A stretch of DNA of 64,000 bases from Saccharomyces mikatae IFO 1815 (Eukaryota; Ascomycota; Saccharomycetes; Saccharomycetales; Saccharomycetaceae), in assembly GCF_947241705.1 (NCBI RefSeq), contig NC_079259.1, forward strand, positions 1,426,001 through 1,490,000, given 5' to 3'. The translations under genes and the position numbers were made by a program. Below the pieces are notes generated by a model. That model saw nothing but the letters and a program-made list of their open reading frames with translations, did not search any database and was not told the DNA's origin. Below are positions 31,427 through 41,723 of this stretch, piece by piece; position 1 is the stretch's first letter; each line of letters starts with the position of its first letter.

Positions 31427-32695
31427 ATGGAAAACTTATGCCCTCCACCTCCTTCCCAAATGAAGGATTTTTCTACCCCTCCAAGAAACAGGCATCGTCA
31501 TAAGAGATCCTTTGCTATTTCTGGAGATTTTGAATTTTTAAAACAGCCGATTTCTGCGCCCGCCTTAGCTTCTACTTATGACTCACCTACTTTTGAAAGT
31601 ACTCCAAGAAGAGCAAGCGGTATAAACCTGACTATGCTTAATGAACCTCAAAATGAATTGACATTAATATCTTCACCGAGCCCAAGATTTTTTGTCAGCG
31701 AAGAGTCCACATATACATCGCCAATTAAAGGAGTGCCGGACGCTATCATTAATTTGGATGATGTGCTCATCAATAAGCCAAGAATGTGTAGATCACATCG
31801 CAAAACTAAGTCAGTGCCAGTGAAATTAGATGAATTTTATTCGTCTCACAAGTGCAGCTCTGTACCAGAATTAACTATAAATGAAGAGATGGACGAAGAC
31901 GATACCAATTCTCAGCTATTGGAGCCCATAAAACCACTGTCAACTTCTTTATCTGTAGATACGAACGAAGATAAGAACCGGACATTGGAAAATGCCAGGA
32001 GCTATAACTCATTAAAAATACATGCGCAAAAGCAAAGATACTACAATTCAGCAAGATATTTGCCTTTAAATAGTGATGAAAAATCCACAGATCCACAAAG
32101 TTTAACGAAGCAAAGTTCTGTTACTTCTTTATTTTCCTCTAGGTCGATTACTCCTGTGTCTTGTAACATTAATAATGCAGGTAGAATCAACGCAATCAAT
32201 GGTAATTACCTGGACGATGTTCTTTATGATCTTGATACTCCTGCAACAACCTTAATTCAGGATATTGATAATTTCCAAACGAGTACAAGCGAAAGAGTTA
32301 AATTGTCACCTGAATCTTCTTCGATAAGAAAGTATTTCCCCAAAGATGAGAAATCCGTCAATAGCTTTAATTTTCAGTCTCAAGAGTACGATATGATATC
32401 TTTCACTGAAGATTTTGATCATGTGACGTCACTGTCCTCTTCTATTCTTGACTCTGAGAAACAAACAGATGATGATGGAGAGGAAAGCATTCCCGAAGAA
32501 ATACTACGAGGAGAGCCCCTTCATGTGTACAACGACACCAAAAGAACTGACGAAGGTTCTACTTTGCCCACTCAACAATGGCCCCTTCCCTCTGACAGGA
32601 ACGATAAGCGCCTTTCAACTCAATATGAAAAGAAAACATTCAAGAAAAATAGAAAGTTTAATATTTTTGCCAAGTTATTTTGCACTAGAAAATAA
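31427..32695 (+). CDS. HLR1: HLR1, LRE1 paralogue, cell-wall/PKA-related regulator
   Basis: Cytoplasmic protein linked to cell-wall composition and stress resistance; paralogue of LRE1, which influences protein kinase A pathways. The protein is 422 residues and mostly disordered, rich in Ser/Thr/Asn. It has proline-rich blocks near the N-terminus ([38 protein letters not shown]), RRAS and KRS-type sites of PKA pattern, an acidic middle, and a basic C-terminus ending [17 protein letters not shown]. No enzymatic domain is visible. The name rests on synteny and the conserved N-terminal and C-terminal motifs. Confidence 0.88.
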   Translation: MENLCPPPPSQMKDFSTPPRNRHRHKRSFAISGDFEFLKQPISAPALASTYDSPTFESTPRRASGINLTMLNEPQNELTLISSPSPRFFVSEESTYTSPIKGVPDAIINLDDVLINKPRMCRSHRKTKSVPVKLDEFYSSHKCSSVPELTINEEMDEDDTNSQLLEPIKPLSTSLSVDTNEDKNRTLENARSYNSLKIHAQKQRYYNSARYLPLNSDEKSTDPQSLTKQSSVTSLFSSRSITPVSCNINNAGRINAINGNYLDDVLYDLDTPATTLIQDIDNFQTSTSERVKLSPESSSIRKYFPKDEKSVNSFNFQSQEYDMISFTEDFDHVTSLSSSILDSEKQTDDDGEESIPEEILRGEPLHVYNDTKRTDEGSTLPTQQWPLPSDRNDKRLSTQYEKKTFKKNRKFNIFAKLFCTRK

Positions 32696-32976
32696 TAAGA
32701 ACAAAAAATATACATCAACTACTCGATACCCACAATGCATAACTATAGAACAGATAAATACTAATAGATACCCCATTTATAATAAACATAACATTGTAAA
32801 GATGTCATAATAAAAATTTTAATTCGCACTATGATAAATAAATAATATTAAGTAAGCGTTATAAGCTAACGCTAGTATATATAGAAATGGTGTAGGATAT
32901 GGTGCAGCCTCTTGTCCTTCTCTCAAAATGAATATTTAATGCTTTTTTCTGTTTACGTGCTCATGGTGATTCTGTT

Positions 32977-33360
32977 TCATTTGGAGACTTCTATGTTATC
33001 TAACTCGTCCTTTTCCTTAGCAGCGGCTTCGGCTTCTAATATGTATGGCAGCAAGTAAGGGACATCTTCTTGAGCTTTGATCCATTCGTTTCTTGGCAAT
33101 AGATGATGGGTCAATTCGGTTTGGTGAGCTCTAATTATTCTATATGCTCTGGCATAAGATTCATCTTCAGGCAGTCTTCTCAAGGCGGTCTGCATGACAG
33201 GGTTTTCTTCTGCAATCAAATCGTCAAACTTGAGGCCTAGTTTCTTGTAGCCAGCGAGATTAATAAATTGGTTGGCGACTGGAACACATAGCTTAGATAG
33301 GACGGAAGACTTCAGAATATAATCACCAATTTTGACAATGGAAGTGAATGATTGTGGCAT
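32977..33360 (-). CDS. QCR7: QCR7, cytochrome bc1 complex subunit 7
   Basis: 14-kDa matrix-side subunit of respiratory complex III, required for assembly with cytochrome b and Qcr8. The protein is 127 residues, all helical. The N-terminus [18 protein letters not shown] is needed for assembly, and the family core reads [66 protein letters not shown]. The start is the ATG at 33360. A HAP-type CCAAT box lies upstream as for other respiratory genes. Confidence 0.97.
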   Translation of the reverse strand: MPQSFTSIVKIGDYILKSSVLSKLCVPVANQFINLAGYKKLGLKFDDLIAEENPVMQTALRRLPEDESYARAYRIIRAHQTELTHHLLPRNEWIKAQEDVPYLLPYILEAEAAAKEKDELDNIEVSK

Positions 33361-33534
33361 CTTGTTCTTTCTGGAACTTATAATTGTTATCTCTAATCTT
33401 GCGATTTATTCACACAGACAGATACTTCAACCGCGCTTTTCCTAGCTTTAGCATCTGTTCCCTTTTATTACTGCGTTATGAAAGCAAAATTACAGGCCCC
33501 TCGCGGGGTCACCCGATAAAAAGCGCATCGCTTT

Positions 33535-33541
33535 TGATTGG
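33535..33541 (-). promoter_or_regulatory. HAP2/3/4/5 site (CCAATCA) of QCR7
   Basis: On the minus strand CCAATCA matches the HAP consensus CCAATNA, about 177 bases upstream of the QCR7 ATG. The Hap complex activates respiratory genes when glucose is scarce; the match is direct, function inferred. Confidence 0.65.
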
Positions 33542-33601
33542 TCAAAACACAACTGCGGTGTAGTTACACATCTATAGGTAAGTTATATTGCTAATAGCAC
33601 T

Positions 33602-34579
33602 TCAATAGTGATATTTTGTTGGTTTTCCACCAGCAGTAGTGGGAAATCCGCATTCCAGTAGCGACTTGTCTACCAGATGGGGTTTTGCAGTGAGTGTGTC
33701 CAGTTTCTCTTTGTCTTTGACTAGGATCATGCCGCAGTATCCCGTGGAGTTTATATTTAATGTCAATGGTGGCTCACTCTTAGCGTGCGATCTTGGTACT
33801 ACGCAGATCCATTTCTTGGTCAATAGAACGTTATATGACTTGATCAGCTCCGGAGATTCGTTGGCCCAATCTTGGAAGAATGTAAGTGCTTTTTGCATCA
33901 AAGAAATATAACACATGGCGAGAAGGTCTTTGTCAACTTGATCAGGTGATTCCGGTAGTGGCAAGACAAAATGGGCAAAGGAAACCTTGTCATCTTGCAA
34001 TGGCTCTGCATTAAAGGTGGGCAAGAAGTAACCCTTTTCGTTACATAATGTGTCTTGGAAAGGGGTAAACTCTTTCGGCATTCGTAGTATCTGCAAGTGT
34101 TTGTGAGCTTGTGAAGAACCGCTGTGAGGTCCACAATTATAAAAAACCAGGTATTTTTCATCAGATGTGTCATCATCTTTGTCTTTGTCAAGGCAACAAA
34201 GCACCTTGTAAGCAGTCATCAGATCCCTTGGCGTCAAGGCAGATTTCTGATCCTTAAACTCGCTTGTCACCAAGAGACTATGCTCAGGGACCACAGGAAA
34301 TTTGTTAAGTAGTAACTTATATTCTCCATCGTCATTCACATCATCCACTACAACTAGTTCTTGGTCTGGGTTGGCGAAAGGGTCCTCTTTCTTGGAATCG
34401 TTACTCCTCTTTCCGTCTGATTTCAATGCTAAAGACGGAGCGAATGTCACCCAATATTGGGTCGCCTTAAGTGGATCCTTCAATTTCCTAGATTCTGCGC
34501 GGGTTAGTTTCAAATGGCCATCCCTTTGAGCTGCAACGAATTTATCGTGGATCTTCTGTTTCAAGTCCTCTCCAATCAT
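33602..34579 (-). CDS. APA2: APA2, diadenosine tetraphosphate phosphorylase
   Basis: Phosphorolytic enzyme converting Ap4A and phosphate to ADP and ATP, in cytosol and nucleus; paralogue of APA1. The protein is 325 residues. The N-terminal substrate-binding half includes QYWVTFAPSLALK. The histidine-triad-like catalytic segment is GPHSGSSQAHKHLQIL with H152, H159 and H161; H161 is the likely nucleophile. A C-terminal ATP adenylyltransferase domain carries KSYNVLLTKKWICVVPR. A CACGTG at 34678-34683 lies about 100 bases upstream, in the promoter shared with CAB1. Confidence 0.96.
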   Translation of the reverse strand: MIGEDLKQKIHDKFVAAQRDGHLKLTRAESRKLKDPLKATQYWVTFAPSLALKSDGKRSNDSKKEDPFANPDQELVVVDDVNDDGEYKLLLNKFPVVPEHSLLVTSEFKDQKSALTPRDLMTAYKVLCCLDKDKDDDTSDEKYLVFYNCGPHSGSSQAHKHLQILRMPKEFTPFQDTLCNEKGYFLPTFNAEPLQDDKVSFAHFVLPLPESPDQVDKDLLAMCYISLMQKALTFFQDWANESPELIKSYNVLLTKKWICVVPRSHAKSEPPLTLNINSTGYCGMILVKDKEKLDTLTAKPHLVDKSLLECGFPTTAGGKPTKYHY

Positions 34580-34677
34580 CTTTATGCCCCTACCTTCCTA
34601 AGTCCAAAAGTTTGGTCGTCTTAACCAATTTTCCCACATTTCAATACTTCGAACTCACTCTCGAAACAAAGTCTATA

Positions 34678-34683
34678 CACGTG
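34678..34683. promoter_or_regulatory. CACGTG box in the APA2-CAB1 divergent promoter
   Basis: A CACGTG followed by AC, 99-104 bases upstream of the APA2 ATG, in the 456-bp divergent gap 34580-35035. Cbf1 or Pho4 type core; no further support. Confidence 0.4.
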
Positions 34684-35035
34684 ACGCTGCTATGATTAAA
34701 AGATTTTTCATATGCACATTCACAGCCACATGTCTAACAGCATCTCAAAAAATTCCAGTAAAATGCGGAGAAGTTATCTACGATCTATCCATTCAACTCA
34801 TCTAAAATGTATTTACCGGTACCTTTCTTGGCTCCTAACTGCCCTATTTCGGAGGGATCTTACATGGCGTTAAACGACTAGCGCAGTTCCCGCAGTATCG
34901 GCCGAAATTTTACTTCACCAATATAACGATGAGTAAAAAAGAACATAAAACTTCGAATAGTTTCATCATTAAACTATACCTCTACTGGAATAAGAGGTTT
35001 GTAGTTCCAATTGAGTGCATGGGAAGAGAATCGCA

Positions 35036-36139
35036 ATGCCGCGAATTACTCAAGAGATATCGTACAATTGTGATTATGGCGACAATACTTTCAATCTTGC
35101 TATTGATATAGGAGGCACTCTAGCTAAAGTCGTTTTCTCGCCTATAAAGAGCAACAGGCTGATGTTCTACACCATTGAGACAGAGAGAATCGATAAATTC
35201 ATGGAACTTCTGCATTCCATTATCAAAGAACATAACAATGGGCGCTATGATATGACTCATATAATTGCTACCGGCGGTGGCGCCTTCAAGTTTTATGATT
35301 TGTTGTATAAAAACTTCCCTCAAATAAAGGATATATCGAGATTTGAAGAAATGGAAGGTTTAATTCAAGGTTTAGACTTTTTCATTCACGAAATTTCCGA
35401 TGAGGTATTCACTTATAACGACCAAGATGGTGAAATGATAATACCTACCAGTTCCGGCACCATGGACTCGAAGGCCATATACCCGTACCTTCTGGTCAAT
35501 ATAGGGTCGGGCGTCTCTATGTTAAAGGTCACAGAACCAAATAATTTTAGTAGAGTGGGTGGGTCTTCATTGGGAGGAGGAACTCTTTGGGGCCTGCTAT
35601 CGCTAATTACTGGGGCCCAAACCTACGATCAGATGCTCGATTGGGCTCAAGAAGGTGACAATTCTAGCGTTGATATGCTGGTTGGAGATATATATGGAAC
35701 AGACTATAATAAAATCGGTCTAAAGTCTTCGGCTATCGCAAGCTCATTCGGTAAAGTTTTCCAGAACAGAATTACATCTAGCACACCTTTGGCCAATAAC
35801 GACGATGAATTATATTCCTCGCATGAATCTATTGAGAAAAATAATGGACAAATGTTTAAGAATCCTGATATTTGTAAAAGCCTTTTATTCGCTATTTCCA
35901 ACAATATTGGTCAAATAGCCTATTTGCAAGCTAAAATTCACAACATACAGAATATATACTTTGGTGGGTCTTATACTAGAGGCCATTTGACTACTATGAA
36001 TACCTTGAGTTATGCTATAAATTTTTGGTCTCAAGGATCAAAGCAGGCGTTCTTTCTCAAACATGAAGGCTATTTGGGCGCAATGGGAGCTTTTCTAAGC
36101 GCGTCTCGTCATTCATCTATTAAGAACACAGATACGTAG
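35036..36139 (+). CDS. CAB1: CAB1, pantothenate kinase
   Basis: Essential ATP-dependent kinase for the first and rate-limiting step of coenzyme A synthesis. I start at the ATG at 35036 (MPRITQEISYN), giving 367 residues as in S. cerevisiae. An in-frame start codon seven codons upstream would add MHGKRIA and has no counterpart I know. This is a eukaryotic type II enzyme of the actin-like ATPase fold: phosphate motif LAIDIGGTLAKVVF at about 21-34, the ATGGGAFKF loop, LVNIGSGVS, the VGGSSLGGGTLWGL motif, and YFGGSYTRGH near the C-terminus. Confidence 0.96.
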   Translation: MPRITQEISYNCDYGDNTFNLAIDIGGTLAKVVFSPIKSNRLMFYTIETERIDKFMELLHSIIKEHNNGRYDMTHIIATGGGAFKFYDLLYKNFPQIKDISRFEEMEGLIQGLDFFIHEISDEVFTYNDQDGEMIIPTSSGTMDSKAIYPYLLVNIGSGVSMLKVTEPNNFSRVGGSSLGGGTLWGLLSLITGAQTYDQMLDWAQEGDNSSVDMLVGDIYGTDYNKIGLKSSAIASSFGKVFQNRITSSTPLANNDDELYSSHESIEKNNGQMFKNPDICKSLLFAISNNIGQIAYLQAKIHNIQNIYFGGSYTRGHLTTMNTLSYAINFWSQGSKQAFFLKHEGYLGAMGAFLSASRHSSIKNTDT

Positions 36140-36191
36140 ATAGATTTATTTGTTTTTTGCTGGTAATATTACGTACATCTTTATCTAAAAA

Positions 36192-37346
36192 TTAATTTGT
36201 TAAGTCGCTTATAATGTTATCCATCACCTCAAAGATTTGTATTTTACTATTATTTCGGTACTTGTCGTTAAGTTTACCGCTTGCTTCAGCATTTGTAAGT
36301 ATATTTCCGCCTGACTTTTCTAAAATAGTTATATCCTTTATTATTGGCCTTTTTAAATTGCTTAAAGATATGACTATTATATATTGCAAATCCTTTATCT
36401 CAAATTGTACTTTACCAAGTTGAGTAAAGATTTCGAAATTTAAGATAGTCGAGTTTGATCCTTTAAACAAGAAATACTTCTCCCAGAACTTTATGAGCAG
36501 ATTAATTGACTGACATAATTCTGAATCATTGACCATTGAGTGTTCCGAATCATCTTTTCTTTGCTGCTCACCTTTTTGTATTATTTGACGTTTACTTTCA
36601 TTCATTTCTCTAAGTTCTTTCGTCAACTTTTGATTTTGCTTTTGCAAAAAGAGCAGTTTCTGCCAGTTCGTGTACGTCTCCTCGACGAAACCATCTGAAT
36701 CACCTAAATTCAATATTACATCATTTTCTTCTACCATATTTTTATCTTCTTGATTTGTTAAGTGTTTCAGTTCCTTGAGCGAATCCCAACAGTTTTCTAT
36801 CTCACCTGTGGCTTCCAAATAAAGCTCATTTATTAGGTCTTGCTTTTCGGCAAAATTATGACTCACCTCTTGAATATCAGTTTTGATCTGTTCTATTTTA
36901 GTTTCTTTCACGTTCAAAATTTCATCTTTGAGATCATTAACCCTTTCATTTAGTTTTACAAATTGAGGGTCTTTTTCAGAATCCAGTTGTAGTGGTTTTG
37001 TCGAAGACAAAGTAAATCTGAAAAAATAGTCCAACGTCTCCTGTTCTAAGTAAGTCAGCTTTAATAACTCCATCAGTTTATTGAATTCTTTGATCTTTAC
37101 ACCTAAAATTTTGGGGTTCACATACGCCTCTTTTCCCGCTACCTCTAAATTTTCATCGTTCCTAAGTGGGTTAACGAACTTGTTCTCTTCATTTATCGCC
37201 AGAATGCTGGAAGCGATTTCATGCAACGTATTTTTGAGTCTAAGCTCTTGATTATTTAGGACCTCTTCGCTACTCAGAGCAATAGTATCCTCAATGTCCC
37301 TTAAGACAGTCTCATAATCCTTTACGCTCACGCTGTCGGTATTCAT
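36192..37346 (-). CDS. KRE28: KRE28, kinetochore KNL1-complex subunit
   Basis: Partner of Spc105 in the outer-kinetochore KMN network (functional counterpart of vertebrate Zwint), needed for Spc105 stability and microtubule binding. The protein is 384 residues. It is strongly predicted to form coiled coils: a heptad-rich region at about 110-190 and another at about 225-265 ([25 protein letters not shown]). The C-terminal segment (about 275-384) is folded, with mixed hydrophobic strands, like the RWD-type pair described for this complex. Recognised mainly by synteny and overall pattern. Confidence 0.9.
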   Translation of the reverse strand: MNTDSVSVKDYETVLRDIEDTIALSSEEVLNNQELRLKNTLHEIASSILAINEENKFVNPLRNDENLEVAGKEAYVNPKILGVKIKEFNKLMELLKLTYLEQETLDYFFRFTLSSTKPLQLDSEKDPQFVKLNERVNDLKDEILNVKETKIEQIKTDIQEVSHNFAEKQDLINELYLEATGEIENCWDSLKELKHLTNQEDKNMVEENDVILNLGDSDGFVEETYTNWQKLLFLQKQNQKLTKELREMNESKRQIIQKGEQQRKDDSEHSMVNDSELCQSINLLIKFWEKYFLFKGSNSTILNFEIFTQLGKVQFEIKDLQYIIVISLSNLKRPIIKDITILEKSGGNILTNAEASGKLNDKYRNNSKIQIFEVMDNIISDLTN

Positions 37347-37969
37347 TATTTTAGTAACTTTTCACCTTTGGAACTATAAACTATATGTTTTTTACCTTCC
37401 AGATGATTTTTTTGCCGTTGTTTATTCTTCTGCATTATAAACAATAAATGCGCGATCTTAAGTTTTCCATATTATTTGATTTTTTTTTACATGAACTATC
37501 AATCAATCACCTAGTCACCTAGTTTTTCAAGAAAAAACTTTCTAGAGGATGCAAATACTTCTCTCGGGAAATAAAATCTTTTGCTTATATGGTTATTTCC
37601 ATTTTATTCCCTCTCAGAATTGAAGGATTTTGATTGTCTAGATGATGTAGCATCACATTGATTAGCGGCACTTCCACATGAGCTCAATGCAACATTCAAG
37701 TTGGCTTGATCGTTTATCAGGATTTATTTCAAAAACAGCATACTTTGTCACCTACTACAATACGCATTGTTAAGTTTTAGTTACAGATAATAAAAGATAA
37801 AGATTACAAAGTTATTTACCAATAGCCTCATTTTAGACATGTCTTTCTCTAACTTCCTAGTGGTTAAACTTTAGAACTTAGGGCATATTGTCTGCATATA
37901 TTACCACATTTTCTAAGTTGCTCACAACTGAGTAAATTATAATCAATATTCGATTTCTCATATTTCTAT
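37347..37969. other. KRE28 promoter and HSP31 3' flank
   Basis: 623 AT-rich bases. A short direct repeat of CACCTAGT occurs near 37,508-37,523. I see no gene. Confidence 0.6.
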
Positions 37970-38683
37970 TCAATTCTCTAGGGCTTCAATAGATCTAACG
38001 GCAGTGGAGTAGGCTGAAGCTGGATTAACACCAGTTACCACTTTTCCATCAGTGATTGAATAATCATCCCAGGGTCCAATAGGAGCTAGATATTTAGCTC
38101 CATATTTTTTGGCGATATCTTCCACAGATGCCAGGCCCTTGGCTTTCATAATGTTATCAACACCCAGCATGGTCTCACCGACATCAGTAAAACCGGTGAT
38201 AGATTTGCCTTTAATCAATGGCTTCCCTGTTTTCTTGTCGGTTAACCCATCGAAAATAACAGGACCATGACAAACTGCAGCGACAACACCGCCGTTAGCA
38301 TAGACTTCAGATGCAACGTCTTGCAAGTCTTTTGCTTTTGGGTAATCAAATAAGGTACCATGACCAGCAGATGCAAAAAAAATACTATAATCGTCCGCGT
38401 TTACTTCTTTTGGAGTATTGATTCTGGCCAATGTCTTATTAAAATCGGAACTTTTATTTAAGAAGTCATCTCTGTCTTGACCGTCTAGAAAATCCGTAAC
38501 TAAGGAATGTTCATCCCAACCAAATTTTCCAGTTTCAGATACAAAATCGACTTCATAACCCTTTTTTCTAAATGTGTTGAAGGGATGTAAAGCCTCTACA
38601 ACAAACACACCGGTCTTAGCTCCATCACTGTAGAACACATCGTTATAGGAAGTAAGAGCTAGTAAAACTTTTTTTGGAGACAT
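37970..38683 (-). CDS. HSP31: HSP31, DJ-1-family glutathione-independent glyoxalase/chaperone
   Basis: Cytosolic DJ-1/ThiJ/PfpI protein that converts methylglyoxal to D-lactate and acts as a stress chaperone. The protein is 237 residues, the family length. The catalytic triad residues are in place: nucleophile C138 in AAVCHGP at a nucleophile elbow, H139, and E30 in VVEALHP. The P1 cap region ([14 protein letters not shown]) is present. S. cerevisiae has subtelomeric copies HSP32-34; synteny with KRE28 and STL1 makes this HSP31. Confidence 0.96.
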   Translation of the reverse strand: MSPKKVLLALTSYNDVFYSDGAKTGVFVVEALHPFNTFRKKGYEVDFVSETGKFGWDEHSLVTDFLDGQDRDDFLNKSSDFNKTLARINTPKEVNADDYSIFFASAGHGTLFDYPKAKDLQDVASEVYANGGVVAAVCHGPVIFDGLTDKKTGKPLIKGKSITGFTDVGETMLGVDNIMKAKGLASVEDIAKKYGAKYLAPIGPWDDYSITDGKVVTGVNPASAYSTAVRSIEALEN

Positions 38684-41600
38684 TGTTTAAATTTATTCAG
38701 GTATATTCTGTACACTTGCTCAGCGAAAAGTGAGGGTCAGAAGTAAAACAAGTTGTTGATGGAATATACTTGAATAATAAAAATATTAATCTTTCCTTAT
38801 GCATGTTTAAATAGAAGGTTGAAACGGTGCGAAGATTATAGTATAATAACTGAACCGTTTAAGTCATCCCTTAAATTTTTTCTTCCATTCCTTCGGTAGC
38901 TATTAGGTAAGCACCCACAAGTTCCTTTTTTTTACTTTAAATACTCGGAATTATGAATCATCAATGAAGCATGCAAAAATTCATTACGTAGCACTAAACA
39001 TTAATAAGAATTAGAGTTACATATTCTACAACGTTGAATTCTTTTCAGAAGGGGTTAATGTTAGTAGTACTCCAACTGAGAGAAAGAACGACAACAGAAG
39101 ACAGTGGGGAAAAATTCTATTCTGGAGTAAAGATGTTATCACAGTTACTATTCTTACTATTGCCATTAGGCAAACATAATAAATCACTAGTATTAGATTA
39201 GATAACTAGGAATATAAAGATAGTTTGAATAGTTCTTCGAAGAGGCCATAGTTTATTTCCTATAATAGTATACTACTGCAAGGCGTGAAAGAGCTCAGAA
39301 CAAGTCGCACTGCACAGTTAAAATAAAAGCATGCTGTATGATCAAGTGTTAATTGTCATCGGCGACTATTTTGCGTTTATTTCGTTTACTCTCTGATAGG
39401 TTTTGCAAGATAATGACCATTGAAAATGGTTAATTCAATTGCACTAGAATGTGTCCAGCAGTCGTTATTTTCATCTTCAAGTAACATCTTACAGTAAACT
39501 CCTACTCTTTTAGCGTACTGTGTTGGAAAATGCAAACGTAGCCCAGTGCATGCGAAGCAGTAACAATTCCCAAAATAATGAAGAAAGTAAACCGTACGGA
39601 ACATAAGGTGTATACTCGCCTAATGTAAGAGTCTTGATCCACCCCGGAACTATGGATCAGTTAAAAAAAGAGGTTAAGAGTATAATCTCTGATCGACTAT
39701 AGAGGAGGCGATGGGAAAAAAAACAGGAAATACGTAATATTGGGCAGCTAATAGCTTAGAGACAACACACTCTCTGAGATCTACATTGCAGCAGAGTGGG
39801 ATAAATCTTCATCTATATCAAAGAATGAAAACTGATGAAAGGTATATTTATTCATTGACTAGTGCGGGGTACTAGTCGTTGTTGTAATGCTATTTAATGT
39901 GATGCGGATAAATGACACTAATTGAAAGGAAGCTGCAGTGAAATGTCCGAAAAGTTTTCAGCATAGCAAAAAAAAAAGTTACACAGCCTCAAAACAGAGA
40001 AGATCACGCAGTAAAAGAGATAGATATTACATCAGATTATGACTTGAGGTACTTCGTTCAGCTGCAACTATCCTTATTAAAGAAAATAGATAAAGAAGAC
40101 GGATAGAAATGAAACTGTGTTCAAAGGTATCTATCAACTTAAAAAAATAGTAGTTGAAAAATAAAGGCAATTTACAGGTTGTAGTTTAATAATCTTTCAA
40201 ACTTGACAGAAGACTTTAGATATACTAAAAATGGTTCCAAGCAAGATAATGAAACAGTATCGGAGACATTATGAGCGGACCTTGACCGTTTGAACACCGC
40301 ACTGACATCTATTAATATTTAAATTTTGGAATCTAAAGATTTAATATGTTATTAGAACAACACACAAGGAAATATGAGAGCAAAGAACAACCGTACCATA
40401 CACACACAAGAAAATCAGCATGGCAACCTTGATATGCTCCGATATATCTTTCAATGTTGCGTTCTGTATCGAGTTATCTGTGTCTAAACGAAAAAAAATG
40501 GCGCAAGGAGCATTTTGTATCCTGGAGTTGTTCAGAAATGAGAAAAAGACATTACAAGCGCCTCCCCTATTCTTAACGAGGTTTAGTCAGGAAAATCCCA
40601 TTATCGGAATATCCAAAACTTACTGGTGACATTTTCACCTAAAAAAAAATGGTTCTAACACAGTTACCTTACAATTCACTAAATATGTGGCCCTATCAGT
40701 ACTCCATAAGAATCATTAAATATCGTAATCAGGGGTGATCCGGCCAACATTAATCCGCCTCTATGCTACCTATTTTCATGTTATTCCTTGGCAAAACATG
40801 CCCCTTAATCATCTTCAACACACCGAGTACGTCATCATCAAATAGGGATAAACCCAGATTGCGGCCAAGACAAAATCAGAGGGCAAGAGAAAGCTACTAT
40901 CTATGCTGTTGCCAAGTCCGGGCGAGAGGCACATCTAGTGCCTTCTATTCGTAGTAGGCCAATCATCAAGTTACTATACCCGACAATGACGGATGTACGG
41001 ACTACATAAGTGCCGTTGTCACAAAAGTAACAATTTTGTCCCACCTATTCTAATCCATTTGACCCATTTGGCTCACTTTGATTCGACTTTGCGTCATTTT
41101 GACTGCGATGAAGGGTCTGAATTTGTCCTTCTGCGCCCGCCGTTTACCCCGCGGAAATGTCATTTGCTACTGCATTCGTGTGGTATCTCCGTCTCGTGGG
41201 GAATTCGGCGCTACGTTGCTGTTCGAGCGGCCCTGTTCATTGCATGAAAAGAAAGTAAGCAGAAGGTGCTAGCCGTCCACTACGTCAGAAAGAGATGATG
41301 ATTCCCCAGCGTTCCTCGGACCATGTACCGTTTTTGGTTGGTCAATTCTCGCTAGATGTAGCTATTGCGTTTGGCTGCTTTGGGATAGCAACAATCTAGA
41401 CAACGTGCAGATCCCGGTAAGGGAATGGGTACTTCGTTCTTGGTAGGGCGCTCATTAGGAACGCTTGTAACGAGCAAGCAAATAAACAGGGAAATGAATA
41501 AAGTTTAATTGAGATTTTTTAGCTTCAATTTTTTCCTTCTCAACACTGTTTGGTCTTAGAGGGTTAGAAGTGCAATTACGATTCAGGAGTAATCAATCTC

Positions 41601-41723
41601 ATGATATATAAACAGGTATCAATACCAGTTGTTTTTAATCTTTTACTGATTGATGATAATTGTTTATTTTCACTTGTTAACACAAATAAATAAAGAAAAA
41701 AGAGAGTATAATAATCGCGAAAG
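38684..41723. other. 3-kb gene-free interval at the expected FIT1 place; STL1 promoter
   Basis: S. cerevisiae has the mannoprotein gene FIT1 between HSP31 and STL1. Here neither strand shows a signal peptide followed by the long Thr/Ser repeats of Fit proteins. Short frames (for example 39386-39604 and 40420-40629) have no recognisable features. The stretch 41,060-41,300 is GC-richer, with CCCCGCGGAAAT near 41,147-41,158, and together with the TATA box belongs to the STL1 promoter. Confidence 0.7.
41605..41612 (+). promoter_or_regulatory. TATA box (TATATAAA) of STL1
   Basis: TATATAAA begins 119 bases upstream of the STL1 ATG. STL1 is a strongly inducible (osmotic stress, glycerol) gene, and such genes usually have TATA promoters. 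Confidence 0.6.
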
